This document shows positions 8,161 to 17,095 of a stretch of DNA of 64,000 nt, in pieces. The stretch is from Roseicyclus mahoneyensis (GTDB taxonomy: Bacteria; Pseudomonadota; Alphaproteobacteria; Rhodobacterales; Rhodobacteraceae). The notes under the pieces are model-generated. The model saw nothing but the letters and a program-made list of their open reading frames with translations. It was not told the origin of the DNA and did no database searches. Made by a program: the position numbers and the translations under genes. Where the stretch lies: assembly GCF_003148775.1 (NCBI RefSeq), contig NZ_QGGW01000002.1, positions 124,001 to 188,000 of the forward strand, written 5' to 3'. Positions within the stretch are counted from its first letter, which is position 1. Each line of letters starts with the position of its first letter.

Positions 8161-10671
8161 TCACCCCGTCACAAGCCATGGCAGGATCACCACGAACCCC
8201 ACCGCGATGAGACCGCTGAGCGCGGTGAAATCCTGCCACGCCCGCGTCAGCCGCAGGTCATGGTCGCGGCGCGGCGCGATATGGCCCGAACGCAGGCGAT
8301 TGGCATTGCTGATCACGAACAGACCCGCGATCCCCAGATGCAGGCAGACATAGGCAAGAAGCGCAAAGCTGGCGGCGGCGTATCCGTGTGTTTGGGGATC
8401 AGGCAACGCGACCGCGATCAGCCAGACAAGGGCGGCAAGCGTTGTCAGCAAGGCCACGGCCTGCGCCGAAAGCCATGGCATCACCGAGCCTTTCCCGCGC
8501 AGCGCCGCGGCAGCCCCGCGCGCGGCGATGGGGCCCGCCACAAGGCCCGCCGCCACGATCAGCGGCAGGGCCAGCCCGGCCTCGATCACCTCGGGCGGGG
8601 GCCAGTTCGGCGCCACTAGCCACAGGTAGATCACGCCAAAGATAAGTGAGGTGAAGAACGCGCCATCCGCGATCAGCGTGACCCCCATCGCCAGAACGGG
8701 CGGCGAGGTCGCGGCCTCGGGGTGGGGCGGGGCGGACAGGCCATGGCCGATGGGCAAGGGTCCGTGATCGACGGGCTGGCCCGATGACCGAGCGCCCCAG
8801 ACGAACAGGCCCGCCACGGCGATGGCGGCAAGGATCGCAAGGACATAGACCTTGAACAGCATCGACAGCACCGCGACACCCGTGACGAGCGCAAGGATCA
8901 GAGGCAGATAGGTCGGCCGCGGCAAGATCACGATCTGGTCCGGCTCCGCGGTGGTGATGTCGACGCCCAGCGTTTCCTGCCAGCCGTTGCGCGCCATGCC
9001 CAGATAGCCCTCGCCGGCCGCCAGCTGCTGCCCGATGTCGAAAGGCGACAGACTGTCGGCCCGGACGTCGATCCGGGGCAGCGAGGCGAAGCCATAGGCG
9101 GCAGGCGGCGTCGGCGTGGCCCATTCCAGCGTGCCCGCGCGCCACGGGTCGCGGCGGAAGCGGGGGGCGAAACGGCGCTGCAGAAAGATGTCGGCGGCGA
9201 TCAGCGCAAAGCCCATGGTCAGCACGAAACTGCCGACCGATGACAGCAGGTTCAGCCCGGTCCAGCCCTCATGGCCGAGGTAGGTGTAGACCCGGCGCGG
9301 CATGCCCAAAAGGCCGGTCAGATGCATGGTCAGGAAGGTGACGTTGAAACCTGCAAAGATCATCCAGAACGCAGGAACCGACAGCCGATGCACCGACAGC
9401 CGTCCGGTGACATGCGGCATCCAGTAGTAGAGCGCGGCCAGCATCGGAAAGACGAAGCCGCCCACCAGCACGTAGTGGAAATGGGCCACGACGAAATAGC
9501 TGTCATGCGCCTGCCAGTTGAAGGGCACCATCGCCAGCATCACCCCCGTCAGCCCGCCACAGACAAAGACGGCGATGAACCCGAAGATGTAGAGCATCGG
9601 CACATCCCAGCGCGGGCGACCATGGGCCAGCGTGGCGAGCCAGGCAAACATCTGCACCGCCGTCGGAACCGCCACCAGCGCTGACCCCAATGAGAAGAAC
9701 GCCAGCGCCAGATGCGGGATGCCGGTGGTGAACATGTGGTGCACCCAGATCCCGAAGCTGAGAAACGCCATCACGATGATCGAGGCGACGACGGCGCGGT
9801 ATCCCACCAGCGGGCGCTGCGCGAAGGTGGGGATCATGGTCGACAACGCGCCTGCGGCGGGCAGGAAGATGATGTAGACCTCGGGGTGACCGAAGAGCCA
9901 GAACAGGTGCTGCCAGAGCAGCGGGTCGCCGCCCCGCTCCGGATCGAAGAACGGCAGGCCGAAGGCGCGCTCCATCTCCAGCAGGATCGAGCCGAGGATC
10001 AGAGGCGGAAACCCCACCACCATCATCAACGCGGTCACAAGGATGTACCACGCAAAGATCGGCATCCGTGCCAGCGTCATGCCCGGCGCGCGCAGCTTGA
10101 GGATGGAGACCGTCAGTTCCACCGCCATGGTCAGCGCCGAGATCTCGACGAAGGTGACGCCAAGAAGCCAGACATCGGCGTTGATACCGGGCGAATACAC
10201 ATCCGACGACAAGGGTGTGTACATGAACCAGCCGCTTTGGGGGGCGACCCCGGCCACCAGTGCCCCGATCAGGATCATGCCGCCGAACAGGTAGCACCAG
10301 TAGCCGTAGGCGCTGAGCCGGGGGAACGCGAGGTCGCGGGCGCCCAGCATCTTGGGCAGCATGTAGAGCGCCAGCCCCTCCAGCATCGGGATCGCGAAGA
10401 GGAACATCATGATCGTGCCGTGCATGGTGAAGATCTGGTTGTAGATCTCGGGCCCCAGAAAGGCCGAACCGGGCGTGGCAAGCTGCGCGCGGATCAGCAT
10501 GGCCAGCATGCCGCCGATGGCAAAGAACACCGCCGCCGTCACCATGAAGCGGATGCCCACGACCGAATGGTTCACCGCTGCCAGCCGCTGCCAGCCCGGC
10601 CCGGTCGCCCAGATCCGCGTCAGCGCCTTGTGCAGGCGGATGGGGCTTGTCGCGGGCATCGGTGCGGTCAT
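8161..10671 (-). CDS. Cytochrome c oxidase subunit I fused to subunit III
   Basis: 836 residues. Residues 1 to about 530 are a heme-copper oxidase subunit I: MHGTIMMF with the heme ligand, FGHPEVYIIF (near 264; CuB His-Tyr and the D-channel glutamate of A1-type enzymes), HHMFTTG (near 312) and VAHFHYVLVGG (near 394). From about 590 on, a shorter five-helix region resembles subunit III. Such I-III fusions occur in alternative aa3/caa3-type oxidases. It overlaps the CoxII gene by 4 bp (ATGA). The enzyme reduces O2 to water in the cytoplasmic membrane. Confidence 0.93.
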   Translation of the reverse strand: MTAPMPATSPIRLHKALTRIWATGPGWQRLAAVNHSVVGIRFMVTAAVFFAIGGMLAMLIRAQLATPGSAFLGPEIYNQIFTMHGTIMMFLFAIPMLEGLALYMLPKMLGARDLAFPRLSAYGYWCYLFGGMILIGALVAGVAPQSGWFMYTPLSSDVYSPGINADVWLLGVTFVEISALTMAVELTVSILKLRAPGMTLARMPIFAWYILVTALMMVVGFPPLILGSILLEMERAFGLPFFDPERGGDPLLWQHLFWLFGHPEVYIIFLPAAGALSTMIPTFAQRPLVGYRAVVASIIVMAFLSFGIWVHHMFTTGIPHLALAFFSLGSALVAVPTAVQMFAWLATLAHGRPRWDVPMLYIFGFIAVFVCGGLTGVMLAMVPFNWQAHDSYFVVAHFHYVLVGGFVFPMLAALYYWMPHVTGRLSVHRLSVPAFWMIFAGFNVTFLTMHLTGLLGMPRRVYTYLGHEGWTGLNLLSSVGSFVLTMGFALIAADIFLQRRFAPRFRRDPWRAGTLEWATPTPPAAYGFASLPRIDVRADSLSPFDIGQQLAAGEGYLGMARNGWQETLGVDITTAEPDQIVILPRPTYLPLILALVTGVAVLSMLFKVYVLAILAAIAVAGLFVWGARSSGQPVDHGPLPIGHGLSAPPHPEAATSPPVLAMGVTLIADGAFFTSLIFGVIYLWLVAPNWPPPEVIEAGLALPLIVAAGLVAGPIAARGAAAALRGKGSVMPWLSAQAVALLTTLAALVWLIAVALPDPQTHGYAAASFALLAYVCLHLGIAGLFVISNANRLRSGHIAPRRDHDLRLTRAWQDFTALSGLIAVGFVVILPWLVTG

Positions 10672-11453
10672 GGCGGCGGCGCGAACACGGGCGTCGTCAG
10701 GGCCGCGGCAAAGCCCTCCGGGTCATGGACCTGCACGTCAAAGCGCATGGTGGTGTGATCGAGGCCGCAGAATTCTGCGCAGAGCCCTTCCAGCGGCCCC
10801 GGCGCGCCGGCCATCACCCGCAGGACATTCACCCGCCCCGGCACGGCGTCCATTTTCCCCGCAAGGCGCGGCACCCAGAAGGAATGGATCACGTCAAGGC
10901 TTGTGATGACGATGTCGACGGGCTGTCCGCTGGGCAGGTGCAAGATGCCTTCGGTCTCGGCCCCGCCATGGTCGGGATAGCGGAAGGTCCAGTGCCATTG
11001 CCGCGCCTCGGCCTCGATCCGGGGCACCGCGTCCGAGGGCATCAGGCGCTCGCCCGCGATCAGCGACACCACGACCAGCGGCGGCAGCACCAGCGCGGGC
11101 AGGACCAGCCCGCCCCAGATGATCCAGCTCCGCCCGGAAACCTGCGCCGCCCAGTGTGGCCGCCAGATCACCAGCGCGAACAGCCCCACCATAAGCGCGA
11201 ACAGTGCGGTGCTGCCCGCGATCATGGCCCAACCAAGCTGGGCCAGGGAACGCGCGACCGGACCTGCGGGTTGTAGGGTGGACAGCGGGCCATCGCAGGC
11301 CGCCAGCAGCAGCGCCGCCGCACCAAGGCCCGCACAGCGCCACGCCCGGTTCCGACCTGCCCCGAAAGAGACGCCATGCCCGCCGAAAAAGACTCTTCCG
11401 ACACGGGAACAGGCACCGAAGCGGACACCGCAGGCAAAGAGGGCGGTGGGCAC
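10668..11453 (-). CDS. Cytochrome c oxidase subunit II (CuA), lipoprotein; start unclear
   Basis: The protein has a lipobox (ALLLAAC), two membrane helices, HSFWVPRL and the CuA motif CAEFCGLDHTTM, so it is a functional-looking subunit II that accepts electrons from cytochrome c. There is no fused cytochrome domain. The start is a puzzle: the frame has no ATG, GTG or TTG near the signal sequence. The nearest starts are GTG at 11453 (used here) and ATG at 11483, both inside the divergent DUF2231 gene and without good ribosome sites. In the next frame an ATG at 11377 would give a basic n-region leading into the lipobox if one frameshift is assumed. Confidence 0.8.
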   Translation of the reverse strand: MPTALFACGVRFGACSRVGRVFFGGHGVSFGAGRNRAWRCAGLGAAALLLAACDGPLSTLQPAGPVARSLAQLGWAMIAGSTALFALMVGLFALVIWRPHWAAQVSGRSWIIWGGLVLPALVLPPLVVVSLIAGERLMPSDAVPRIEAEARQWHWTFRYPDHGGAETEGILHLPSGQPVDIVITSLDVIHSFWVPRLAGKMDAVPGRVNVLRVMAGAPGPLEGLCAEFCGLDHTTMRFDVQVHDPEGFAAALTTPVFAPPP

Positions 11454-11927
11454 ACGCCCGTTCTGGATGCCGTGGCGCTGCATGATACCGGGTCGGCCGC
11501 AGCGCTGGTCGGTCATCCGGTGCACGCGATGCTGGTGCATTTCCCCATCGCCTTTGTCGTCGGAACCCTTGGCGCGGACGTGATGTGGTGGTTCGGCGGC
11601 GATGAGTTCTGGCAGCGGGCCGGGCTTTGGGCGTCGGGCCTTGCCTTTCTGGGCGGCATCGCAGCCGCGCTTGCGGGCACGGCGGAACTGGTGCTGGTCA
11701 AGGGCATCCGTATCCGGGTGGCCAGCTGGACCCATGCCACCGCGGCGATGATGCTGATCTCGATCCTTGGAACCAACTGGGGGTTTCGGCTTGGCGGCGG
11801 CGAGATCTTGCCCCACGGCCTTGCCCTGTCGGCGCTTGGCGTGCTGTTCGCGGGTTTCGCGGGCTGGCACGGGGGAAAGCTGGTGCTCGATCATGGCGTC
11901 AGCGTCATGGTGTCGCCCAGACGATAG
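11376..11927 (+). CDS. DUF2231-family membrane protein
   Basis: 183 residues. After a hydrophilic N-terminus of about 45 residues comes the DUF2231 hallmark GHPVHAMLVHFPIAF, then four hydrophobic segments. A GAAAGAG ribosome site precedes the ATG at 11376. It is the only plus-strand gene in the respiratory locus, divergent from (and overlapping) coxII on the left. Its last 23 bp overlap the convergent CopD-like gene. DUF2231 proteins are often found near heme or copper oxidases, but their role is not established. Confidence 0.75.
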   Translation: MPAEKDSSDTGTGTEADTAGKEGGGHTPVLDAVALHDTGSAAALVGHPVHAMLVHFPIAFVVGTLGADVMWWFGGDEFWQRAGLWASGLAFLGGIAAALAGTAELVLVKGIRIRVASWTHATAAMMLISILGTNWGFRLGGGEILPHGLALSALGVLFAGFAGWHGGKLVLDHGVSVMVSPRR

Positions 11928-12405
11928 CCGGGGCGAGAGCCTCGGACAGCCCGCCGGGACGGAACAGGTCAGGGTTCAGCACCGCTGCGTCAAAGGAAGG
12001 CTTCCACAATACGACCAGCAGCACCCCTGTCACCGACAAAAGCGTCGCCACGGTCAAGGTCGTGGCACCCCCGCGGCTGAAGGAGGCGTCGGCATCGAAC
12101 ACCTTCAAGATCAACAGGCCCGCGCGGACATGCAGCGCCGTGAGCACCCCCACGATCACCAGCTTGACACTGAACCACTCGACGAAGGTGTCGCGCAGAA
12201 ACACAAGCGCGGTGCCGCTGCCGATCGCCAGGAACGCGGCAGGCGACAGGATCGAGACGTATACCATTCGCGCCATCCGGTGCAGGCGATGCAGCGGCTC
12301 GCCCGTCAATCGGCGTCGCTGCAGCAACAGGAAGGGCAGCGCCACAAGACCACCCGCCCAGATCGAGACCGTGGTCAGGTGCAGCAGCTTGACCATCCAG
12401 ATCAT
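11905..12405 (-). CDS. CopD-like integral membrane protein
   Basis: 166 residues from the ATG at 12405, which overlaps the stop of ctaG (ATGA). The open frame reaches 12534, but that part is antisense-like coding of ctaG. WMVKLLHLTTVSIWAGGLVALPFLL at the start, with a conserved His, and about four helices resemble the CopD/HemJ-like membrane family associated with copper or heme handling. It lies between the CtaG assembly gene and the oxidase subunits, which fits a role in delivering metal or cofactor. The specific function is inferred. Confidence 0.7.
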   Translation of the reverse strand: MIWMVKLLHLTTVSIWAGGLVALPFLLLQRRRLTGEPLHRLHRMARMVYVSILSPAAFLAIGSGTALVFLRDTFVEWFSVKLVIVGVLTALHVRAGLLILKVFDADASFSRGGATTLTVATLLSVTGVLLVVLWKPSFDAAVLNPDLFRPGGLSEALAPAIVWATP

Positions 12406-13124
12406 CGGGCAGGCTCGGGCGGAAACAGGCGGCCCATGCCCAGCACCAGCGCGGCGGCCAGATAGGGCAGGATCGCGGGTACCCACATGATCAACCCGGC
12501 CAGTTGCTGATCCTCGAGCGGGCTGAAGCCCCAAACCTCGGTCGTGTAGCCATGCGTGGGGTAAAGCGCGCGCGGGGCAAAGGCGATGAGGGCGCCCAAA
12601 AGGCCCATCTGCGCGACCATCGCCAAAAGGGCCGCGATGCCTGCGCCCGGATCAGACCCACGCCGCAGCACCTCGCGCCATAGGGCAAGGGCGGTGCCCA
12701 GCAGGCTGGCCTGCATCAGCCAGTAGCCCGCCACCGACCCGATGGCCCAAGTGTAGACCCCCGGCACATGCCAGAGCCACAGCACGATCAGATTGACCGC
12801 GACCAGCGCGCTCAGCGGCAAGGCGTACCGCGCCGGAAAGGCCAGCACCAGCAAGGGGGCAGCGACCGCGATCAACAGCACATGATGCACGACACGGACC
12901 GAGAACAGCGCCGCGCTGAGCGCGCAGAGCGGCGAGAGGAAGATCACCGCAAGCACCGCCACGGCGGCGAATCCGGCGTGTTGCGCGGTGCCGCTGCTGC
13001 GCATCCGGCACGTCACCGTCAGCCCGACCAGCCCGGCCATCACCACGGGATCAAGGTTCCAGCTTGTCCAGACCTCCGCCGGGATCGCGGGCGTCCCGCA
13101 ATAGGCTGTAGCCGGCGCGCTCAT
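12402..13124 (-). CDS. Cytochrome c oxidase assembly factor, caa3_CtaG family
   Basis: 240 residues with about seven membrane helices. SVRVVHHVLLIAVAAPLLVLAFP is the family's characteristic histidine-containing segment, followed by LWHVPGVYTWAIGS and a late THGYTTEVWGFSPLEDQQLAGLIMW. The caa3_CtaG family inserts or protects copper in caa3-type oxidases (it is unrelated to Cox11). It overlaps both neighbours by 4 bp, tying the dehydrogenase half of the operon to the oxidase half. Confidence 0.85.
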   Translation of the reverse strand: MSAPATAYCGTPAIPAEVWTSWNLDPVVMAGLVGLTVTCRMRSSGTAQHAGFAAVAVLAVIFLSPLCALSAALFSVRVVHHVLLIAVAAPLLVLAFPARYALPLSALVAVNLIVLWLWHVPGVYTWAIGSVAGYWLMQASLLGTALALWREVLRRGSDPGAGIAALLAMVAQMGLLGALIAFAPRALYPTHGYTTEVWGFSPLEDQQLAGLIMWVPAILPYLAAALVLGMGRLFPPEPAR

Positions 13125-14722
13125 GTCTCGGCGATCAGGGCATCGGCCAGCCGCAAGGCCAGCGCCGCGATGGTCAACCCTGAATTGACCGTGCCGCCGG
13201 TGCAGAACACCGATGGACCGCCGATGAACAGGTTGGGGTGATCATGGCAGCGGCAATCGGCATCGACCACCGAATTGGTCGGGTCCGTGCCCATGATGGT
13301 CGTGCCCATGATGTGGTTGTTGCCGCCATACTCGGCGTTGAATTCCACCTCCGTTCCGCCCAGCAGTTCCGCGATCCGGGCATAGTTTTCCAGTGTCGCC
13401 TCGGCCGCGCGGGCCACATAGGGTTCGATCTGATAGGTCAACAGCGGCTTTGGCAAACCCAGCGCATCCACCTGATCGGGATGCGGGCGCACGCGGTTAT
13501 GCGCCTCGGGCAATTGTTCGAGAAAGCAGTTGATGCCGACCTTGCGCACGACACGGGCGCGGATCTCGGCGTCAAGCTCCGGGCCCTGCAACCCGTCGTC
13601 GATCAGGCGCTCAGTAATGCCTTCGAGGTCGGACATGTTGCCCAGATGCAGCTTGCGTCCCGCCATCTCGCCCCGGAAATCGCCATCGCGCAGGCTGATG
13701 ATCGAGGTCATTTCCTGCGGCCCCCGACCCGGAAACACCGGCTTGTCCCACAGGAACGACACCGAGATGCCGGGGTGATCCATCAGGTTGCGCCCGACCT
13801 GATCGGATCGGTTCGCAAGGCCGTTCGGCACTGCATCGGATGCCGACATGAGCATCAGTTTCGGGGTCTCGATCCCGTTGGCCGCCAGCACGATCCGGCG
13901 CGCCGTCATGCGGTGGCGCGACCCGTCGGGGTGAAGGTATTGCACCCCCGTCACCATCACCCCCTCGGCATCGGTCTCCACGGCAAAGACCACGGCATCG
14001 GGGATCAGGCGCGCGCCCGCGTGCTCGGCCTTGAGCGCGTGGATGTTGCCGGAATACTGCGCCGCGATGGGGCAGATCGGCATGCAGTTGTTGTTGCCGC
14101 AACAGGCCGCCCGGCCGTCATAGGGGCGGGAGTTGCGCGCGACGGGTTCCGTCGTCACCACAAACTCGCCGCTTTCGTTCAGCCGGTCGGCGAAATCGCG
14201 ATCCATGTAGCTGAGCGGCAGGGCCGCCATCGGATAGGGGGCGGACCGCGGTGAGCCCAGATCCTCGTCCGCAGGGTCGGGGCCCGCAACGCCAAGCTCG
14301 ACCTCGGCCTCAGCATACCACGGCTCAAGATCCTCGTAGGACACCGGCCAGTCGCGCCCGACGCCGTAGAGGCTGAACAACCGGAAATCATTGGGTAGGA
14401 AGCGCCATGTCGCCGCCGCCCAGTGCCATGTCGTGCCGCCCACGGCGCGGATGTATTGCACGTTGTAGGGGTAGTCGCCGTCCTGCACGATGTAATCGCT
14501 GCCCGCCTGCCCCTGCGGCGCATGGGTGGCGGCGACATAGGGCGCCATGAAGTCGCCCTTGTCGGTGGCGTTGCGGTAAGCCTCGACCAGTTGATGCCGC
14601 GCGATGCGAGGCCCGGCCTCCAGGATGGTGACCGACAGGCCCGCAAGGGCAAGCCGGTGGGCGATCAGATTGCCCGACAGCCCCGAGCCGACGATGAGCA
14701 CATCGGTGTCATGCTCTGTCAT
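13121..14722 (-). CDS. GMC-family FAD dehydrogenase, large catalytic subunit with cysteine motif
   Basis: 533 residues. The N-terminal Rossmann motif VLIVGSGLSGNLIAHRLA binds FAD. RAVGGTTWHW follows, and a GMC C-terminus contains NNHIMGTTIMG (catalytic His) and GGTVNSGLTIAALALRLAD. Near residues 205-220, CCGNNNCMPICP resembles the iron-sulfur ligand motif of membrane-bound FAD-glucose and fructose dehydrogenases, so electrons may leave through such a cluster to the cytochrome. No signal peptide is seen; it is probably exported with its Tat-bearing small subunit, encoded immediately upstream. The alcohol or sugar substrate cannot be read from the sequence. Confidence 0.88.
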   Translation of the reverse strand: MTEHDTDVLIVGSGLSGNLIAHRLALAGLSVTILEAGPRIARHQLVEAYRNATDKGDFMAPYVAATHAPQGQAGSDYIVQDGDYPYNVQYIRAVGGTTWHWAAATWRFLPNDFRLFSLYGVGRDWPVSYEDLEPWYAEAEVELGVAGPDPADEDLGSPRSAPYPMAALPLSYMDRDFADRLNESGEFVVTTEPVARNSRPYDGRAACCGNNNCMPICPIAAQYSGNIHALKAEHAGARLIPDAVVFAVETDAEGVMVTGVQYLHPDGSRHRMTARRIVLAANGIETPKLMLMSASDAVPNGLANRSDQVGRNLMDHPGISVSFLWDKPVFPGRGPQEMTSIISLRDGDFRGEMAGRKLHLGNMSDLEGITERLIDDGLQGPELDAEIRARVVRKVGINCFLEQLPEAHNRVRPHPDQVDALGLPKPLLTYQIEPYVARAAEATLENYARIAELLGGTEVEFNAEYGGNNHIMGTTIMGTDPTNSVVDADCRCHDHPNLFIGGPSVFCTGGTVNSGLTIAALALRLADALIAET

Positions 14723-15216
14723 GGCTGCGCCTCGCGCAGGGGCAAGGGGCCGGTGTCGGGCGGCAGGGCCCAGAACCCCATGGTGCCGCCACAGTAGCTG
14801 CGCAGCGGCAAGATGTCCGCCGTGACCCGGCCCATCAGCGTCTGCTCGTACCCGATCAAATGGGTTTGGCCGTCGATCTCGATCCGCCCCAGATACCAGC
14901 CGTGCAAAAGCAGTTGCACGATGTCGTCTTGATCCTCCGGAGCGCCGCCAGACGCCCCGGACGCGCTTGCATACAGGGTCTGGAGCGCTGGCGCCCGGCC
15001 CGTTTCGGCAAGAACCTCAAGGAAGCGCGCCCCGAGCGTCGGCGACAGCCGATCATGGCCGGTCATGCGCTGTGACAGGGCCATGAAATCCTCCGCCCCG
15101 ATCGGTCCGGTCCGCGATGGCAGCGGCGTCTGACCGGGCGCGATCCGGGCCAGCGCCACCGCGTGGAGCGCGACCATCCCACCCAGAACAAGGCGGCGGC
15201 TGGGGTGATGGGTCAT
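14719..15216 (-). CDS. Dehydrogenase small subunit (Tat-exported, gluconate/fructose dehydrogenase gamma type)
   Basis: 165 residues with a twin-arginine leader (SRRLVLGGMVAL near residues 6-17). The mature part has LLHGWYLG and GYEQTLMGRVTADILPLRSYCGG, typical of the small 'sugar dehydrogenase complex' subunits that chaperone and export the FAD subunit. Four-bp overlaps join it to the triheme cytochrome gene and to the GMC gene. This is the standard three-part layout (small subunit, FAD subunit, cytochrome) of periplasmic membrane-bound dehydrogenases. Confidence 0.82.
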   Translation of the reverse strand: MTHHPSRRLVLGGMVALHAVALARIAPGQTPLPSRTGPIGAEDFMALSQRMTGHDRLSPTLGARFLEVLAETGRAPALQTLYASASGASGGAPEDQDDIVQLLLHGWYLGRIEIDGQTHLIGYEQTLMGRVTADILPLRSYCGGTMGFWALPPDTGPLPLREAQP

Positions 15217-16586
15217 GGCGTTTCTCCGGGCTGTGCGGGCATCGCGGTCATGGTCGGGGAGGCGAAGCCGGATACCGGACCGGCCCCCGCCCCGGGCACA
15301 GGCCCGCCGGCCCGGAGCCGGGTAACGGTGTCCGCAGTGACTGTGTCGTCACGCAGATGCGTGGCGATGGCTGCGATCTGCGCGTCTGTCAGTTCATGGG
15401 CAAAGCGCGGCATGTACCCGTCATGGGATCCTGCATCTTGCCCGATCCCCCACAGCATCGCGTGGACAAGATTTCGGGCATCAGGCCCGGCAACGGTCGT
15501 GGTTTCCGAAAGGTCGGGAAATGCCCTGCCGCCCGACGGGCCGCCGGCGTGGTGGCAAGTGGTGCAATTGGCCGAGAACAGCTGCGCACCATCCTCGAAA
15601 ACCGCGCTGCCCATCGCGGGACTGTTGGTGTCGAGTGCGGCGCGCGCCAAACCCAGACGGGCCGCAGGTTCGGTATGGAAGGCATCCTGCCGCGCCATCC
15701 GGTCGGCCATGTAATGCGCAAGCGCGGCACTGTCCGCCTCGGGCGCCAACGCCAGACTGTCATGCACCACGGAGGCCATCGGGCCTGCCGCAACACCCTG
15801 ACCGGGTGCACGGCCCGTATGGAGGTATGCGGCGAGCGACGCCTCGGTCCATACGTTCGGCGCGGGATTTGCCGCCGTCAGCGGCGGCGCCCACCAGTCA
15901 TAGGCTTCGCCGCCCTCATCGGCCCTGCCCTCCGCCGTGCCGCCCAGCAGGTTGCGGGGCACGTGGCACGCGCTGCAATGCCCAAGGCCTTGAGCCAGAT
16001 AGGCGCCAGTGTTCCATTGCTCCGACTGCGTGGGATCTTCGGCGAATTGGGTGTTCGAGTGAAACAGCAGTTTCCAGCCCGCAAGCAAGGGGCGGAAACC
16101 GGCGGGAAACACCAGATCATTGGGGGGCGTCTGGGCGGCGACAGCGGGCTGCGCCATGTTCCACGCGTACAGATCGGCCAGATCGGAATCCGTGATCCGC
16201 GCGAAATATTCATAGGGAAAGGCGGGATAGAGGTGGCGACCCTCACGATCGACCCCCTCGCGCATGGCGCGGGTATAGGCCTCGAGCGACCAATCGCCGA
16301 TGCCGGTCGCGCGGTCCGGCGTGATGTTGGTGCTGTGAACTGTGCCAAAGGGCGTGTCGATCGGCAGCCCGCCGGCCAATGCGCCCCCACCGTCAACCGT
16401 ATGGCAGCCTGCGCAATTGCCCAGAAGGGCCAGACGGGCGCCCGCCTCGATCTGCGCCGGATCAGCGGCAGTGTCGGTTGACGCTTGTTCAGGACGCGGC
16501 GCGATCTCGCCGCGCCAAGCCAGCATCGCAAACCCGACACTCCCGGCAATCACGACGCCGAGGATGATGAAGAGTATCCATCTCAT
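15213..16586 (-). CDS. Triheme cytochrome c subunit of a membrane-bound dehydrogenase
   Basis: 457 residues with an N-terminal membrane anchor (WILFIILGVVIAGSVGFAML). Three CXXCH heme sites are present: CAGCH near residue 56, CSACH near 204 and CTTCH near 343. The spacing matches the cytochrome subunits of alcohol, gluconate and fructose dehydrogenases. It should carry electrons from the GMC subunit to quinone or directly to the CuA oxidase encoded downstream. It overlaps the small-subunit gene by 4 bp. Confidence 0.9.
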   Translation of the reverse strand: MRWILFIILGVVIAGSVGFAMLAWRGEIAPRPEQASTDTAADPAQIEAGARLALLGNCAGCHTVDGGGALAGGLPIDTPFGTVHSTNITPDRATGIGDWSLEAYTRAMREGVDREGRHLYPAFPYEYFARITDSDLADLYAWNMAQPAVAAQTPPNDLVFPAGFRPLLAGWKLLFHSNTQFAEDPTQSEQWNTGAYLAQGLGHCSACHVPRNLLGGTAEGRADEGGEAYDWWAPPLTAANPAPNVWTEASLAAYLHTGRAPGQGVAAGPMASVVHDSLALAPEADSAALAHYMADRMARQDAFHTEPAARLGLARAALDTNSPAMGSAVFEDGAQLFSANCTTCHHAGGPSGGRAFPDLSETTTVAGPDARNLVHAMLWGIGQDAGSHDGYMPRFAHELTDAQIAAIATHLRDDTVTADTVTRLRAGGPVPGAGAGPVSGFASPTMTAMPAQPGETP

Positions 16587-17095
16587 CGTCGGGCCTTTTG
16601 CTGCGCGAGAATAGCCGTGCTCAGCGTGGCTGCCGGCGGGCCGCCCGAACGCGGGTGATTTGGTGATTTCGGGGAGAGGCTTTTGGGGTGGCCCAGTTCC
16701 CGCACCGCCACTTCGGCCCGTGCGCGTCTGAGCGCAGCAAAAAGATCCGCAAATCCGAAGTTGTGATCGGTCGCTTCCTCACCGCCAGAGCGGAGTGCCG
16801 GCTCATGCAATGCGCTGATCGCCGCAACTCTGGCGGTTTCGCAAGCCTCGTAGAGGCGGAGGATCAAGGTGCGGAGATCCTTTGAGGTGCTCATCCGCAG
16901 GGCGTGGTGCCGCGCGGCCTCCAACAGCTCCGCATGGCCCGGAATCGGATCGATCTGACTGGCTTTGTCCTGGCCCAATTCGCGGTCCACCTGCATATGC
17001 GGTTCAGGTCCCGACCGGTCATCGCCTTCGGTCGGACATGGCAACGCCCGCCATGTGGCAGGCAGTCCGCCGTTCGGTGATGCGGTGTCGGTCAC
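16583..17095 (-). CDS. Hypothetical protein at the head of the respiratory operon
   Basis: Up to 170 residues, not recognised. It ends in an ATGA overlap with the triheme cytochrome gene, exactly like most other junctions of this operon, which is the main argument that it is real. The central part (TLILRLYEACETARVAAISA, then FGFADLFAALRRARAEVAVREL) looks helical and protein-like. The N-terminal 60 residues are weak, and starts at 16996 or 16894 are possible. None has a good ribosome site. No domain or signal peptide was seen. Confidence 0.45.
   Translation of the reverse strand: MTDTASPNGGLPATWRALPCPTEGDDRSGPEPHMQVDRELGQDKASQIDPIPGHAELLEAARHHALRMSTSKDLRTLILRLYEACETARVAAISALHEPALRSGGEEATDHNFGFADLFAALRRARAEVAVRELGHPKSLSPKSPNHPRSGGPPAATLSTAILAQQKARR

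Noticed and set aside
9712-10758. Plus-strand open frame of 348 codons
   Set aside because: Antisense to the oxidase subunit I gene, with no domain and biased composition.
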